A DNA stretch of 64,000 nt, from contig BCIH01000001.1 in NCBI GenBank assembly GCA_002897115.2, positions 1,194,735 to 1,258,734 on the forward strand. The letters run 5' to 3'. Positions 35,707-46,565 of this stretch are shown piece after piece. The stretch's first letter is position 1; each line of letters begins with the position of its first letter. The notes under the pieces were generated by a model that was not told the DNA's origin, did not search any database, and saw only the letters and a list, made by a program, of their open reading frames with translations. The position numbers and the translations under genes were made by a program. The DNA comes from Prototheca cutis. Taxonomy: Eukaryota > Chlorophyta > Trebouxiophyceae > Chlorellales > Chlorellaceae.

Positions 35707-35743
<37 letters not shown>

Positions 35744-36798
35744 TGGGCTGGCCCTGCCAGACGATGGCATCGTACGTAGCGGCAGACCCCGTGAGGTGGA
35801 TGGAAGCAATGTCTGGGTGGGTGCAGAGGAATTTTCCAACATCACCGCCGCCGTAGACGACGGATACATAGCCGGCCTCGACCAGCGGCGCAAAGGCACG
35901 GGCGATGAACGGCCCCATGCACTCGTTCACGGGGTTCATCTTGCAGATGACCACCTCATCGTCAAACACCAGTTTGTGCAGGATGTCAAGCGCCGCCACC
36001 GACACCTGATTCCCGGCGCCCAGGACCAGCGCGACGCCCCCGGGGCCGGTGGCTTTGTCCCCGGCGGCGGCCTTGCGCCGATACAGCTCACCCTGCGTGG
36101 GCTCCTTGCCCGGCTCGATCCACAGGCTGCCGGTGAAGCCGTGGTTGGCCAGGCGCAGCAGGCCCTTGGGCATGACCTCCACCACCCACTGGCCGTCGGG
36201 GCGCTGGTGCTTGGAAAGGACGGATGGCTGGCCCCCAGCCTCCAAAGCCTCGGCCAGTTCCCGGAGCCCCAGTGACACTGGAACCCAGTACAGGCTGCAT
36301 AATTTTTTTTATTGTTTGACTGGAGGGTGGGGGGACGCCTAATGTCACATGCGCCCAGCGATGCATGGGTTTTTCATGAGTATTTGGTGGTCCCAGCCCA
36401 CCCAGCCGTCAACACGAATCAGCAACAACAGCACGCACTATTCCTCGCCGGCGCCGGTGTCGTAGGAGCCCTTGGCCTCCATGCCCACCTTCACGGCCTC
36501 GGGGAGCATGTCCAGCAGGCATGGCAGGCAGGCCCGCAGCAGCTCTGCCCGGCGAGCGGCAGGGGTGGCCACCCACTCTGGGGCCTTGGCCTTGAGTGCC
36601 TGCACCGCCCGCTCAAGCTCAGCCTCATTGGTCGCTGGAATGGGCTCCAGCACTGCAGGATAGGGCATCGGAAAGGATAAGTCTTGACCATAGCCTGCAT
36701 CGTGTCGATGTCGGCTGCAGACCGTGTTTCGGGACGTAAGCGGCCCCCTCCCCCCCACACACACCTTTCGGCAGCCTAATGGTCCGCTGCTTCGCCAT
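34604..36798 (-). CDS. Aldehyde dehydrogenase superfamily protein, atypical subfamily
   Basis: The start at 36798 gives MAKQRTIRLPK, then exon 2 (about 36653-36440, IPATNEAELERAVQALKAKA; LLDMLPEAVKVGMEAKG). Exon 3 (about 36281-35742) carries the NAD(P)-binding fold with VALVLGAGNQVSVAALDILHK, VVICKMNPVNE and ASIHLTGSAATYD. Exon 4 (35524-34604) has KHVGAELGCLTPYIVVP, with the catalytic-region Glu, and TMNAGHNCLKAEVVV, where Cys is the likely nucleophile. It continues with PMTRAAHAEAFDRALAKLRY, CIAINCPTTMGYANTAM and WGGFPGHDAKDIGSGNCFVH, and the stop follows RTLRG. The family oxidises aldehydes (or reduces acyl groups). The active-site block is far from the usual FxNxGQxC, and the substrate is unknown. 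The intron 35525-35741 begins with a (GT)n repeat. Confidence 0.85.
35601..35741. repeat. C34 tract plus (CA)n minisatellite in an ALDH intron
   Basis: C at 35601-35634 is followed by CA repeats interrupted three times by CGACATCT, giving a repeat period of about 25 bp. Read on the coding strand, the intron starts GTGTGTGT and later holds poly-G. Confidence 0.9.
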
Positions 36799-36843
36799 CG
36801 TGCGTGCGATGTCTTAGTCTCGTAAACTCAATAGAAAAAAACT

Positions 36844-36848
36844 TTACA
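36844..36848 (-). terminator. TGTAA polyadenylation signal of hydroxypyruvate reductase
   Basis: TTACA on the + strand, 169 nt after the HPR stop and only about 46 nt before the start codon of the next minus-strand gene (ALDH). If it is used, the two transcription units nearly touch. Confidence 0.35.
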
Positions 36849-37016
36849 ATTACGGCGACTCGCGAATTCGTGCAGGGAGATTTCCTTTTGGCGATCAGGA
36901 GCGCAGGACGACATCGTGAGGTAAGCGGTAGCAGCAACGTAATGCCTAGATTTTGCGTCTCCGAGCCACATCAGCAGGGCCAGCTTCCAAGGCAGAAGCC
37001 CCGCATCCACATCACT

Positions 37017-39577
37017 TCAGGCCTCCACTNCCACGCCAACATCGCCAGCATTCAAGATGCTGGGTGCCAGCTTTGGTAGGACCCCGATTTCCGACTCCAC
37101 AAAGTGGAGCACGTCATCCCCCCGGTTCCAGGCCTTGTACCCCTGCACCACACCCATCACGTTGCATGCCGCCAGCTTGGCCTGCTCGAGTGGTGTAAGG
37201 GTGGCCTGGTGTTGGGGGGGTTCCAGCCTCACGCCTGCATTTCACGCGTACTCACCATCCCATCCAAGACAGACAGGCCCGGCTCCCCAATTCCAAGACC
37301 ACGGCCCCGTCCGCCACGCACCATGCCCGACCGCGTCCAAAACGTGGCAGATGCGATGTGTGGCATGAGCACCACATTCTGGCACTCAGCCAGCCCCGGG
37401 GCCATGGCCGGCTCGTCCTCATACACATCCAGCCCTGTTTTGTCGAGTATGGGGGTTCAGTGGGGGCGTTGGAAGAGCATCAACGCACAGGATCAAGCAC
37501 ATTCGCTTCTTTTCCACGACATATNTTGTTCAAAACATTTGTGCACAAACGCCCTCCCCTCCCCCCAATTGGGGCCCCCGCATTCTTACACACAAAGATC
37601 GCCGCCAGAATCAACCCCAAAATTGAGGCCCTACGCACCTGCGCTGAACGCAGGGTTTGTCCGGAGGTGCTCCACCAGCGCAGCTTCGTCGACGACTGGG
37701 CCTCGGGCGGTATTGATGAGCATGGCATCGGGCTTCATCGTCTGCAGCGCCTCCTTGTCAATCAGGTGCCGCGTTTCCGGGGTCAAAGCGCAGTGCAGGC
37801 TCACCACCTGTGTTCATGGGTGTCTTGTGCCTCATGGCGATGGTGCTACCGCAAAGCGGGGCTGTCACTGCACACATCCGCACTGAACCGCAGCACGCAG
37901 TGCCGTCCACAGCCGCATCAGCGCAAAAGAAAGCATGTCGCCCACACAAGATTGTTGCCACCAGTGGATAAAAATCACCCACATCAGAGTTGCGGAGAAG
38001 CTCCTCCAAGTCCACCTGCTTGACTGCGATGGGAGTCTCCCCTTGGCTCTCCAGGAACCCAGCATAGGACCTGGAGGAATATTGTTTTGGTTTGGGGGNT
38101 TGGCACAGGGCAACAGGGGAAGGGGTTCGTGAGTGTTTGTTGATGCCAGCACCCCAGACACCGGCCGTGCTGTCAACTCCTGCTCACTCAAAGTACGAGG
38201 TCACTTGCGGGTGGGGCCGCCGCGACTGATAGAGCAGGTTCATCTTGTGGCCTTCCACCATCATCTTGGCATAGGCGGTACCGATGCGGCCGGCCCCCAC
38301 TAGCCCCAGGGTCTTGCCCTGTTTGCATTGGAAGGATGTTGCCTTGGGCTCGCAGGCAAAGAGATGTATCGAACATGTAGCTCCGCATACGGTGGAGAAT
38401 TCCAGCACCCCCCATCTCATCTGCCGCCATATAAAAATAACCCCCACCCATCCTTCAAAAAAAACTCACCTGGAGAAGCTTGCCGACAAAAAGGTCCGGC
38501 AGGAACCCCTTGTATTGCCCGCCCCGCATGAAGGCATCCGCCTCCACCACGCGACGCGACACCGCAAATGTCAGCGCTGCCGCCAACTCTGCCGTCGTCT
38601 CAGTCAGAACCCCTGCTCGGAGCGTGGTCCGCAAATGCATCAAGTGAGCAGGCCATGCACCCGCGCGTCGTGGATGGGCAAACATCCATGAAACAGCACC
38701 CTGCCTCTCACCGAGGCACACCTGGGGTGTTGCCGACGGCGATGCCGTGCTTGCTGGCATCGCCCAGGTTGATGTTGTTAAACCCGACGGCATAGTTGCT
38801 GTAGGCCCGGCCACCGGCAGCCTTGAGCCTCGAGAAGAGCTCGTCGCTCCAATCCTGAAGTCATTGATTTGAATGGTGCTGCGGATGACTGATGGGCATG
38901 GGCGAATGACCGTGCACACGGGACAACAAGCCAACACCCACTGCACCTCGGTCAGCTGCCCGATGACGGCATCGCACTTGCTGCCGATGAGCTTGGTGAT
39001 GGTGGCATTGTCGAGGATGGTCTCCTTGGAGGTGCAGACGTCCACCTGAGCACCACGGGAAGTCAGCACATCGATCCACTCTGTGCCCGGCAGATTCTTG
39101 GTCACAAGCACACGGAACTTGCCGCCCTCATTGTGAGTCTGCCAAGATGGAATCCCAATTGGATGGAGGAGTTTGAAATCTGAACACAGGCATTGCAAGC
39201 AGAGGGCATCGTTTGGGACAGGGGAGGGCACGCGGCTGCACAGCACCACGTCCCGTTGCGCTGCCCAAGAGCTGCCGCTCATGCAGATCCTCATCATTAA
39301 CGCTATACATGAAATGAGGTCCCCAGCTGGATTGTACTGGAAGCAGTTTTTTTGGCAAGGTGGACTGGCCGGGGCATCCTAGACCTGAGCAGCTTCCAAA
39401 TCCAAACGACCCATGGATCACATTGCCGCCGACCGTACCCCGGCCCCCATCTCCTACCTCCACCGGAATGCCATCAATGCTGCCACTCGTTCCAGCTCGA
39501 GAGACGTGCATCCACCTCCTGGCAGCCCAGCGCAGGGCGTGCGGGGTGGAGCAGGTGAATGCTATCCGCGATGACAT
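37017..39577 (-). CDS. NADH-dependent hydroxypyruvate reductase (D-2-hydroxyacid dehydrogenase)
   Basis: Photorespiratory enzyme that reduces hydroxypyruvate to glycerate. Exon 1 (from ATG 39577) has a Ser/Arg-rich leader ([20 protein letters not shown], then RWMHVSR) ending GIDGIPVE. It splices to [20 protein letters not shown] and [18 protein letters not shown]. Further exons give [29 protein letters not shown] and [20 protein letters not shown]. The dinucleotide-binding exon has [20 protein letters not shown]. Catalytic motifs follow: [15 protein letters not shown] (Arg), [15 protein letters not shown] (Glu) and [18 protein letters not shown] (His). The C-terminus ends VEVEA, without the peroxisomal SKL found in land-plant HPR1. 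The leader and missing SKL suggest a mitochondrial location, as reported for Chlamydomonas. This is an inference from sequence. Confidence 0.9.
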
Positions 39578-39900
39578 AAACTGAGTTTGGGGTCGGGTGG
39601 GTGAGCAGAGGCGGGTACTGCTCATGCTGCGCTTTGCAGCTGGTTGTAGCGGCGTCGATGAAATCGATGTGGCTCATGTGGCTGAGTGGGATACTGTGTG
39701 GAGCTCCAGGGGCCTTCCGGTCAGCAAGACTTGCCGACTCATGAGAGCTCCCACGTGGCGTGCGCTTGTGAGATCTCCAGGATGAAGTTTTCGGAGAGGG
39801 GGCCCAGGACATGGAGGGCCTCGCGACCATCGCCAGTAGTCCAACAAGGGCAGGCCGAAGGACCGCTTTATGCTCGACAATGTAAAATTACATTTCCACA
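39578..39900. promoter_or_regulatory. Probable bidirectional promoter, HPR / FAD-NAD(P) reductase
   Basis: 323 bp separate two divergent start codons. The boundaries depend on both chosen starts. No motif recognised. Confidence 0.4.
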
Positions 39901-41526
39901 ATGGCGTTTGTGATGGCTGCAAGCACGGCGCGAGGGGGCTGCTCGCAGTGGGCCCGGTGCGTGTGGGCTACCCGCCAGGCGGGGCGCCTGGTGCCCTTCC
40001 AGTCGCACAACGCCACAGCAAGGGCTCATGCACGCTGTTGGAAAATGTAAGGTTATGGTATTGAAATTGTGTGTAAATGTAGAACGGTTTCTGGGGGAAG
40101 TAGGCGCTGGTTTTCAGGCAATGGTGCACGTGATGGTTGGCGCATGCTGGAGTGAGACCCCGTACCATTCACTTGTGCAGCCACAGGGGCGCGAACCTCC
40201 ATCCCACGGCGCGATCAGGTCGGCGTCAGGGCCCAAGCCTGATTGTGAGAGCTGGATGGGGCGGGGACATCGAGTTTTTCCCTGCCACTGTGCTGAGCAA
40301 CGAGCAGGAGGGCTTCAAGGTAGGCCAAATTTGGGGGGGATTTTTTCCCTTGGCAGTCACAATTGCTCATGCAGGGTATTGATCTGGTTTCTCAGAGCCC
40401 TGTAATGGCGTTGTTGTTGTCTCCCGGACTGACTGCCCCGATGACCTTGTACAGCGCGCCCCACACACTCATGCAGCAACATCGGCTGGTGTTGGATGTT
40501 GGGCCGCTCGCCTCCGAGTACCAGACACCGGGCCAGTTTGTCCAGGCCAAGCACCAGTCTAATGACAGACCAGGTTTCTTTGCCATCGCCTCGGCGCCAG
40601 ACATTCAGGCCCACACGCTGGAGCTGCTCCTCAAGGCCGCTGGTCCCACGGCCGAGCAGCTCTGCGCCCTAGACCAAGGTTTGAAGGGCGTGCTTAGGAG
40701 GCTGTCTGTTTTTTTTGAAGGTTTACTCATGTGTTACGGTTTAGGCTTGTGCAGAATGACTCCGGTGATTGCTCGTGGCAATGACAGCCCAGCATGCAGG
40801 ATGCATGCGCCTTGTGCTGGCGCTTTGAGTCCGTGACAGCCCATGGATCACACATCCCCCCGTGTCTACAGGCGAGGTGATCTATGTCAGCAGGCCAATG
40901 GGCAAGGGTTTTCAAATAGATAGCATCCCGGCCGAGCAGTACCCCTCTATCCTCCTCTTTGCCACGGGCTCAGGTGTGCCGGTCGGGATTGGCGGCGACC
41001 GATGATGCACATTACGCCGCTGGGATGCTATTGCATCAGCCCTTCCCTTTCTAACAATTCCCCCTACACCCTGTCCTCCGACGCAGGCATTTCTCCTATC
41101 CGTGCGCTGATAGAGTCTGGGGCGCTCCGGGGACGAAGGACAGTGAGACTGTACTACGGCACGCGGACACCTGAGCACATGGCCTTTGCCGCCAGCATTG
41201 CCCGATGGAGCGGCGAACACGGCGTCACTGTCGTCCCCGTCTTTTCCTCCCGAGCAGAAGGCTACATCCAAGACATCTTTGCCAATGTGAGCGGAGTGGG
41301 CTAGGGGGCGTGGGGTTGGGTGGGGGAGGAGGTTTTGGAGTCGGCTCTGGCATGCCTGGGGGATTAAGTCGTTGAATCCANTCCACCGTCCCGCTCTTTG
41401 TTGCAGGAGGATCACGTCGACTTGGCCGGCACGGCGGCGGTGCTGTGTGGGCAAAAGGCCATGACCGAGGAAGTAACTGAACTGCTCCGCAGACGAGGCG
41501 TCGATGCCATCCTGCTCAACTTTTAA
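39901..41526 (+). CDS. Plastid FAD/NAD(P)-binding oxidoreductase (pKIWI502 / At1g15140 family)
   Basis: Exon 1 (ATG 39901) encodes a leader rich in Ala, Arg and Ser with few acids (MAFVMAASTARGGCSQWARC and on), typical of a chloroplast transit peptide. It splits within Met at donor gtaagg. Exon 2 (acceptor gccacag, about 40188-40320) has GRRQGPSLIVRAGW and FPATVLSNEQEGFK. Exon 3 (acceptor ctcatgcag) has QHRLVLDVGPLASEYQTPGQ with PGFFAIASAP. The next exons have VIYVSRPMGKGFQID and LLFATGS, then GISPIRALIESGAL and TVRLYYGTRTPEHMAF, and the last has GTAAVLCGQKAMTEEV, ending AILLNF. This is a ferredoxin-reductase-type fold with FAD and NAD(P) sites; physiological partners are not known. Intron positions fit all family blocks. 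Confidence 0.88.
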
Positions 41527-41736
41527 ACTCCTTGCTTGGTGCCGGAGAGAAAACACACATGGGCACAGCTCCCGACTGCCATGTCTGAACCTACAACTGG
41601 GTAAGGAAATCTCGACAACAACAATTTCAGCATTCCATCTCGTCAAGATAATGGTCATCTCTCGTGCATTGTGTGCACGTGTGTGCATCTACAACGATCT
41701 CTCACATTCCCTCAGACACANGCGCGAGCCCCTTGA

Positions 41737-44050
41737 TCACGCCGAGGGGTGAGGCCAGCGTGCAGCACCACGATAGGCTTTCCCAGCATCCTTGTGCGCC
41801 TGGAGCCAGGAACCATACAGTGCCCCTTCGCCCCGGTCCTCNGTCCAACTGAACTCCAAGTCGGCAATGACCACCGTGTCGCCCGGTTTGACACCGGCAG
41901 ACACCAGCGCGGTCTCGATGCCCGCAGCGCGCATAGCGCGTTGGAATCGCCGCGCCGCCTCGAAGAATGACCAATCCGTCATTTTCGCCAGCCGTTCGAC
42001 TCCAACCCCCCGAACAAACCAGCGCCTCGGGCCGCTCAAGTCGCTGGTCAGCTCGAAATCTCGCAGCCGAGCCGCGTTGATCTCAGAGGGCAGAGCAGTG
42101 GCGATGCTGGCTGGGCTCGTCGATGCTCGTCGCTCGTCCGAAGCAAATGGCCGCTGCGCNGAGGTGCCGGCCCATAGCCCGGCCTCTCCTGGCGGCGGGG
42201 ATTGCGCTGTCGGTGGTGAGAGTGGCGAGACCGCCTCTCGTGGAGGTGCAGGAGGATGCAGAACNTCACAGTCCTCAACACATGGGCGCGGGGTGTGGGT
42301 GCCAGGGAATGCAGCGAGTTTCTCAATGCCGCTGCCNCCATTGCTGTCAGCGAATGTGGCAAGATAATCTTCCTCGTCGGCGTCGGCAACCCAGGCAGGC
42401 TCTTCCCCAATGGNTGACACCCCCGGCNGTCGCGGCTGTGCCTCATCCATCTCCTCTGCTCCCCGGAGCAACTCCCGCACGCGCCAGACCAAGGCTTCGA
42501 CGCCTTCGGCTGTGGCCGCGGAGACCGGAAGCACGTTTGCCGGGTCGAGCCCATTGGCCGCACACAGCGCTCCACGANTATCACCAAAATAGTCCCTGGC
42601 ATCAGGGAGGTCCTGCTTGTTCACCGCCACGATTGCCGGCTTGGCGGCCAGGGCACCGTCGGCGTAGAGCTCCAGCTCACGACGCAGAATTGCATAATCC
42701 TCCACCGGATCGGTGGCGGCGCCATCAACCATGTGTACCAGCACGCGGCATCGGGAGCAGTGCCTAAGAAACTCGTGGCCCAGCCCCGCCCCCCCGGCGG
42801 CGCCCTCGATCAGGCCGGGCACGTCGGCGAAGACGGTGCTGGCGCCGCCGAGGCCGCAGACTCCGAGGTTGGGGGTCAGCGTCGTGAATGGATAGGCAGC
42901 CACCTTGGGTCTCGCCGCGCTGAGCACGCTGAGCATGGTCGACTTGCCTGCATTGGGTGCACCCACCAGCCCTACCTCCGCCACCAGCCGCAGCTCCAGC
43001 CGCAGCCAGCGGTCTGTGGTGATGGTCGTTGTGAGTTGGGTAACAGTTACCACCTGCCACCACCAACGAGCGAAACTGCACAAATTCAAGAGCAGACGTT
43101 TCGCATACTCAACCCCACCACTGCACCTTGGCCGGTCTCGCCACGCTCCGCCATGACGGGTGCGGTATTTCTTGCCGTCTTAAATGCCAGGTTGCCCCGA
43201 CCACCTTTTCCTCCCCGTGCCACCAGCACACGGTGACCAGGCCTCAGAATCTCTGCCAGCGGCACCGCCTCCCCTCCCGGCAGCCCGCTCTCGTCGCCGC
43301 GGCCCCAGACCACGGTCCCGGGCGGCACGGGGACAAACGCGTCCCTGCCCCGTGCGCCATGCATGGCCGAACCCATGCCGCTCTCGCCATTGCCGGCCCT
43401 GTGTTTGAGGGTGAGGGGTTGGGGAGTGGGTGATGAAACAGAGGGTGAGCCAAATGCACCCCATTCCCCTGCCGGCACCCTACCTAAAGTGCACGGTTCG
43501 CCGAAAGGACAGCAGCGAGTTAAGGGAGGCGTCTCCCACCAGGTAGACGTCACCCCCAGCGCCGCCATTCCCTCCCGCGGGACCGCCATGTGGCACAAAC
43601 TTTTCACGCCGAAAGGCAACGCAGCCCTTGCCGCCGGCACCGCCCGCCACAAAGATGGTGGCTGTATCAAAGCAGCGCACGCTGGCCGGCAGCCTCTTAT
43701 GGATAAGGTCAGAATCCCCGCCTTCTAGGACGACTTCCCAGGACCCGTCCTCATCGCTGCTGGCGCCCGCCTCCCAGTCGGGGGCTTCCCAGACCTGGGC
43801 CCTGAGCAAGCTGCCCCGTCCCCAGAGTGTCTGATCTGTCGCGCGACCCTGGCCCAGGGCAGAGGTGGTCGAGGTGAAAAGGTATACTCGGATTCATTAC
43901 ATGCATCGCTTAGAGAGCCCATGTACGCACCTGGCCAGGGACCCGACGGATGCAGCGGCGAGGGGCCGGCCGACGGAATGGCCTCCCCGTCGAGACCTCC
44001 CAGCCACCGCACGGAGGGCCGTACCGCACCTGCCACAGATGCAGTGTCAT
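41737..44050 (-). CDS. Obg-family GTPase, chloroplast type (ObgC)
   Basis: The start at 44050 gives an Arg-rich leader ([13 protein letters not shown]...[16 protein letters not shown]) that could be a transit peptide. Exon 2 has the glycine-rich Obg fold ([40 protein letters not shown]). Exon 3 continues it ([32 protein letters not shown]). The last exon (from about 43015) has the G domain: P-loop [13 protein letters not shown]3 [10 protein letters not shown] and G4 NKQDLPDA. Then comes a low-complexity insert of about 100 residues, and the C-terminal OCT domain ([37 protein letters not shown]). The stop is at 41737-41739. Obg proteins act in ribosome assembly; ObgC serves plastid ribosomes. 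Several Ns cluster in the insert but keep frame. Confidence 0.9.
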
Positions 44051-44512
44051 CCCGGTTTATTCATGCATGATGACCATTTCATGCAAATAGAAACGGCGTG
44101 AAAGCGTGCACGCGCGCATTGCCAGGTCAGATGTTTATTTGAGGACATTCGCTGCGTTTCCCAGCGGTCGGTTGATGGAGGCAGCATTTTTCCGGCAGGC
44201 TCTGGGGGGTTTGCACGCATGTGGTGAGCTCCCATGATACCATTACCTCCTGCTACCATTGCGTACCAGCCAGCCTTAAGAACCAGGCCCCCCTTTCATC
44301 CTTCCTCGGCATGCTCAAGCCATGCTGATCCACATAGGGCTCTCCTGGGATCTTGAAACGCACACGAGTTGATGCAATGGGCACGGAAGAGGCGACACAC
44401 TGCAAGTCCAACCCTCACATCCAGGAGTTGTGCACGTGGTGATCCATCGCTCACGAGCTGGGCGACAAGCAGATCAATGCGCTGCAGCAGAAATCGTTTA
44501 CGACAAGGCAAA
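44051..44512. other. Intergenic between ObgC and MYB genes
   Basis: Both genes are on the minus strand, so this holds the ObgC promoter and the MYB 3' UTR. Nothing else recognised. Confidence 0.5.
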
Positions 44513-45969
44513 TCAGCAGATGCGGCGCCTGACGGCACCCGACAGCGGCCCCAGTGCCAGCGGCAGCGGTCCCGGGGGTGTCAGAAAGGTGGTGGGCGAC
44601 AACGAGGCGGGCTCCTCGGTCTTGATGTCCAGCGGTGAGCAGTGCGCCTGCATGACCGGATCGGTGCAACAGCCAAAGTTGCATCAGAGGGGGTCCTGGT
44701 GCAAGACGACGCCCCAGGTACATTGCACGCATCCCCAACTGTGTGGAACCAACCCGAGGCCTTTTCCCACAAGCAGAAAAAAGAGCGAGCATGCGCAATC
44801 CCCCACCACGCCCGGGCGACAATGCACCAAACCGAGATAGCCCCCGTTCCCACCAGGTCATCTGCTCCTGCCGGCGTGGCCCCCGGGCTGCTGCCCAGCC
44901 AGTCCAGGATGCAGTCGAGCTCCAGATCTGGGGTGAAGGGGAGTGCGGCCTCTGCCGGCACGCGGGGCGCTGTGTCTGGCGTCGCCACGCCCTGTGCGGG
45001 CACCGGCAGCGCCGACAGCCGGCTTACCGCGGGTAGCCAGCGATGTAGCTGGGGAGGACTGGGTGACGTGCCAGAGGGAAGGGGAGTGAGGCAGGCCAGT
45101 GCAAGTCCTGGCGTCATCGCCGTCGGCTCGGCGCTACCAGCAGTTGCATGTGATCGATCCGAAACCCGGCATCTGCCGGCCTTGCTTGCTGCAGGCACCT
45201 GCTCGTAACTGGCATCATCCGTCTTGCACTGAGAGCGGCCCACCCGGCAGCTGTGCCTCTTGCTAGGTCCCTGTTGAGCCTGAGTTGGGGATGCCGGCTC
45301 GCCTCCACTTTTCGTGGGCGGCTCGTGAGCGAGGTGCTCAGGCGCCGAGGTGGCCCTCCTGCAGCATGGCGCGCCCATGTCTACAAGGTGCTCTGTCAGG
45401 ATATACTGCTTGAGCAGGGAATCCCGCTTGCCTGGTGCCGTGCAGGTCTTGCGCCGGAGCGTGGCGTTCCAGTGGTTCTTCACCGCGTTCTCCGTCCTGC
45501 CGGGCAGGCACTTTGCGATCTCGGCCCACCGGTTACCCACCTGCCGGTGCCTNGCAATGAACACCAGTTCCTCCTCCGAGCGCCAGGCGCCGCGCTGGAT
45601 GTTGGGACGGAGGTGGTTGGCCCAGCGCTCCCGGCACTGCTTGCCCGTCCTGGTGGGGAAGGAGCGGGCAATGACCGACCAACTGCCCTCTCCCTGCCTC
45701 CGCACCAGCCTGCACAACAGAGCAACCCACGGTGGCAGAAGAGCTTGAAACCAAGATACTATCATGTGACAACCACATGAAGATCGGCCGTGTTCAGAGC
45801 CCCAGGTTTGCGACCATGCCCCAAATCTCGCTCACTGCATGAGGCGGGCGTCGTCCGTGGACGACCAGGAGCTCTTTGCTCGCGATCCCACCCCAGGACC
45901 TGCAGCACCTGCCAGTGACCGTGCGTATTCAACATACTCATGCCATTTACCGCAACTCAATCCGCTCAT
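44513..45969 (-). CDS. R2R3-MYB DNA-binding protein
   Basis: The start at 45969 gives [15 protein letters not shown], then repeat R2 begins ([13 protein letters not shown]). The exon splits inside Gln (CA, then G), and after the acceptor ttgtgcag R2 continues [17 protein letters not shown] and [15 protein letters not shown]3 is [33 protein letters not shown] and HWNATLRRK. Each repeat keeps the spaced Trp residues (the third exon-encoded W of R3 is in HWNA). The rest is a Pro/Ser-rich region with an acidic patch ([15 protein letters not shown]) that may be an activation domain. The last exon (acceptor catgcag, about 44650) encodes [17 protein letters not shown], ending VRRRIC. Target genes cannot be inferred. 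One N lies in R3. Confidence 0.85.
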
Positions 45970-46565
45970 GTGCAATGCGCGGCACAGCGCACCGGTCATG
46001 AGCAGGGTAGATCTCCGGTCAGGGGTGGCCCGTGGTGGCTTTTCGACCGAACGGCTACTGGAGCACCTGACGACAACCTGCAGCGATCAATGTGCCATGA
46101 CGCATTCCCATGGCATTGTCATGATTTGAAGAGTCGAATGCGATGGAGATATGGACGCGGTGAGGGCGATACGTGCGAGATCGCTGTTCGAGTGAAACGG
46201 CGGGCGGGGGTCCTACCTGCCAGCGTGACTTTCAGAGCGCCTCGGTAGATCTGCATTCTCGATACTCACATCATTAGTTTTGGTTCAATAGCAATTCTGG
46301 ATATATCAAACGCAGTCTAGATGCCGAAATCGGCTGCGGTCGTCATGTTGCCGGTCGCTCGGTGGGGCGGACGTTCATGTTCAGCTTTGGGATCCGTTCA
46401 TGGGAGCGAGGGTCCCCCTCTGGCTCAGGACCCCCTCTGGCTCAGGGCGCCAAGCTGTCCGACACAAACATGCAAAGGCCATGCATGGCTCCAGAGCACC
46501 GTGGATGCCTCATCTGCATGATGCATACGCGGCATTGTAACAACAGTATATTCACGATATAAAAA
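45970..46565. promoter_or_regulatory. Divergent promoter region, MYB / PRMT5
   Basis: 596 bp between head-to-head starts. It contains an imperfect 17-bp direct repeat (ccccctctggctcagga/g) at about 46414-46447. Confidence 0.4.

Noticed and set aside
35639..35741. Regularly spaced CGACATCT units resembling a CRISPR array
   Set aside because: The spacers are all (CA)n and the units are short. It is an interrupted dinucleotide minisatellite inside an intron.
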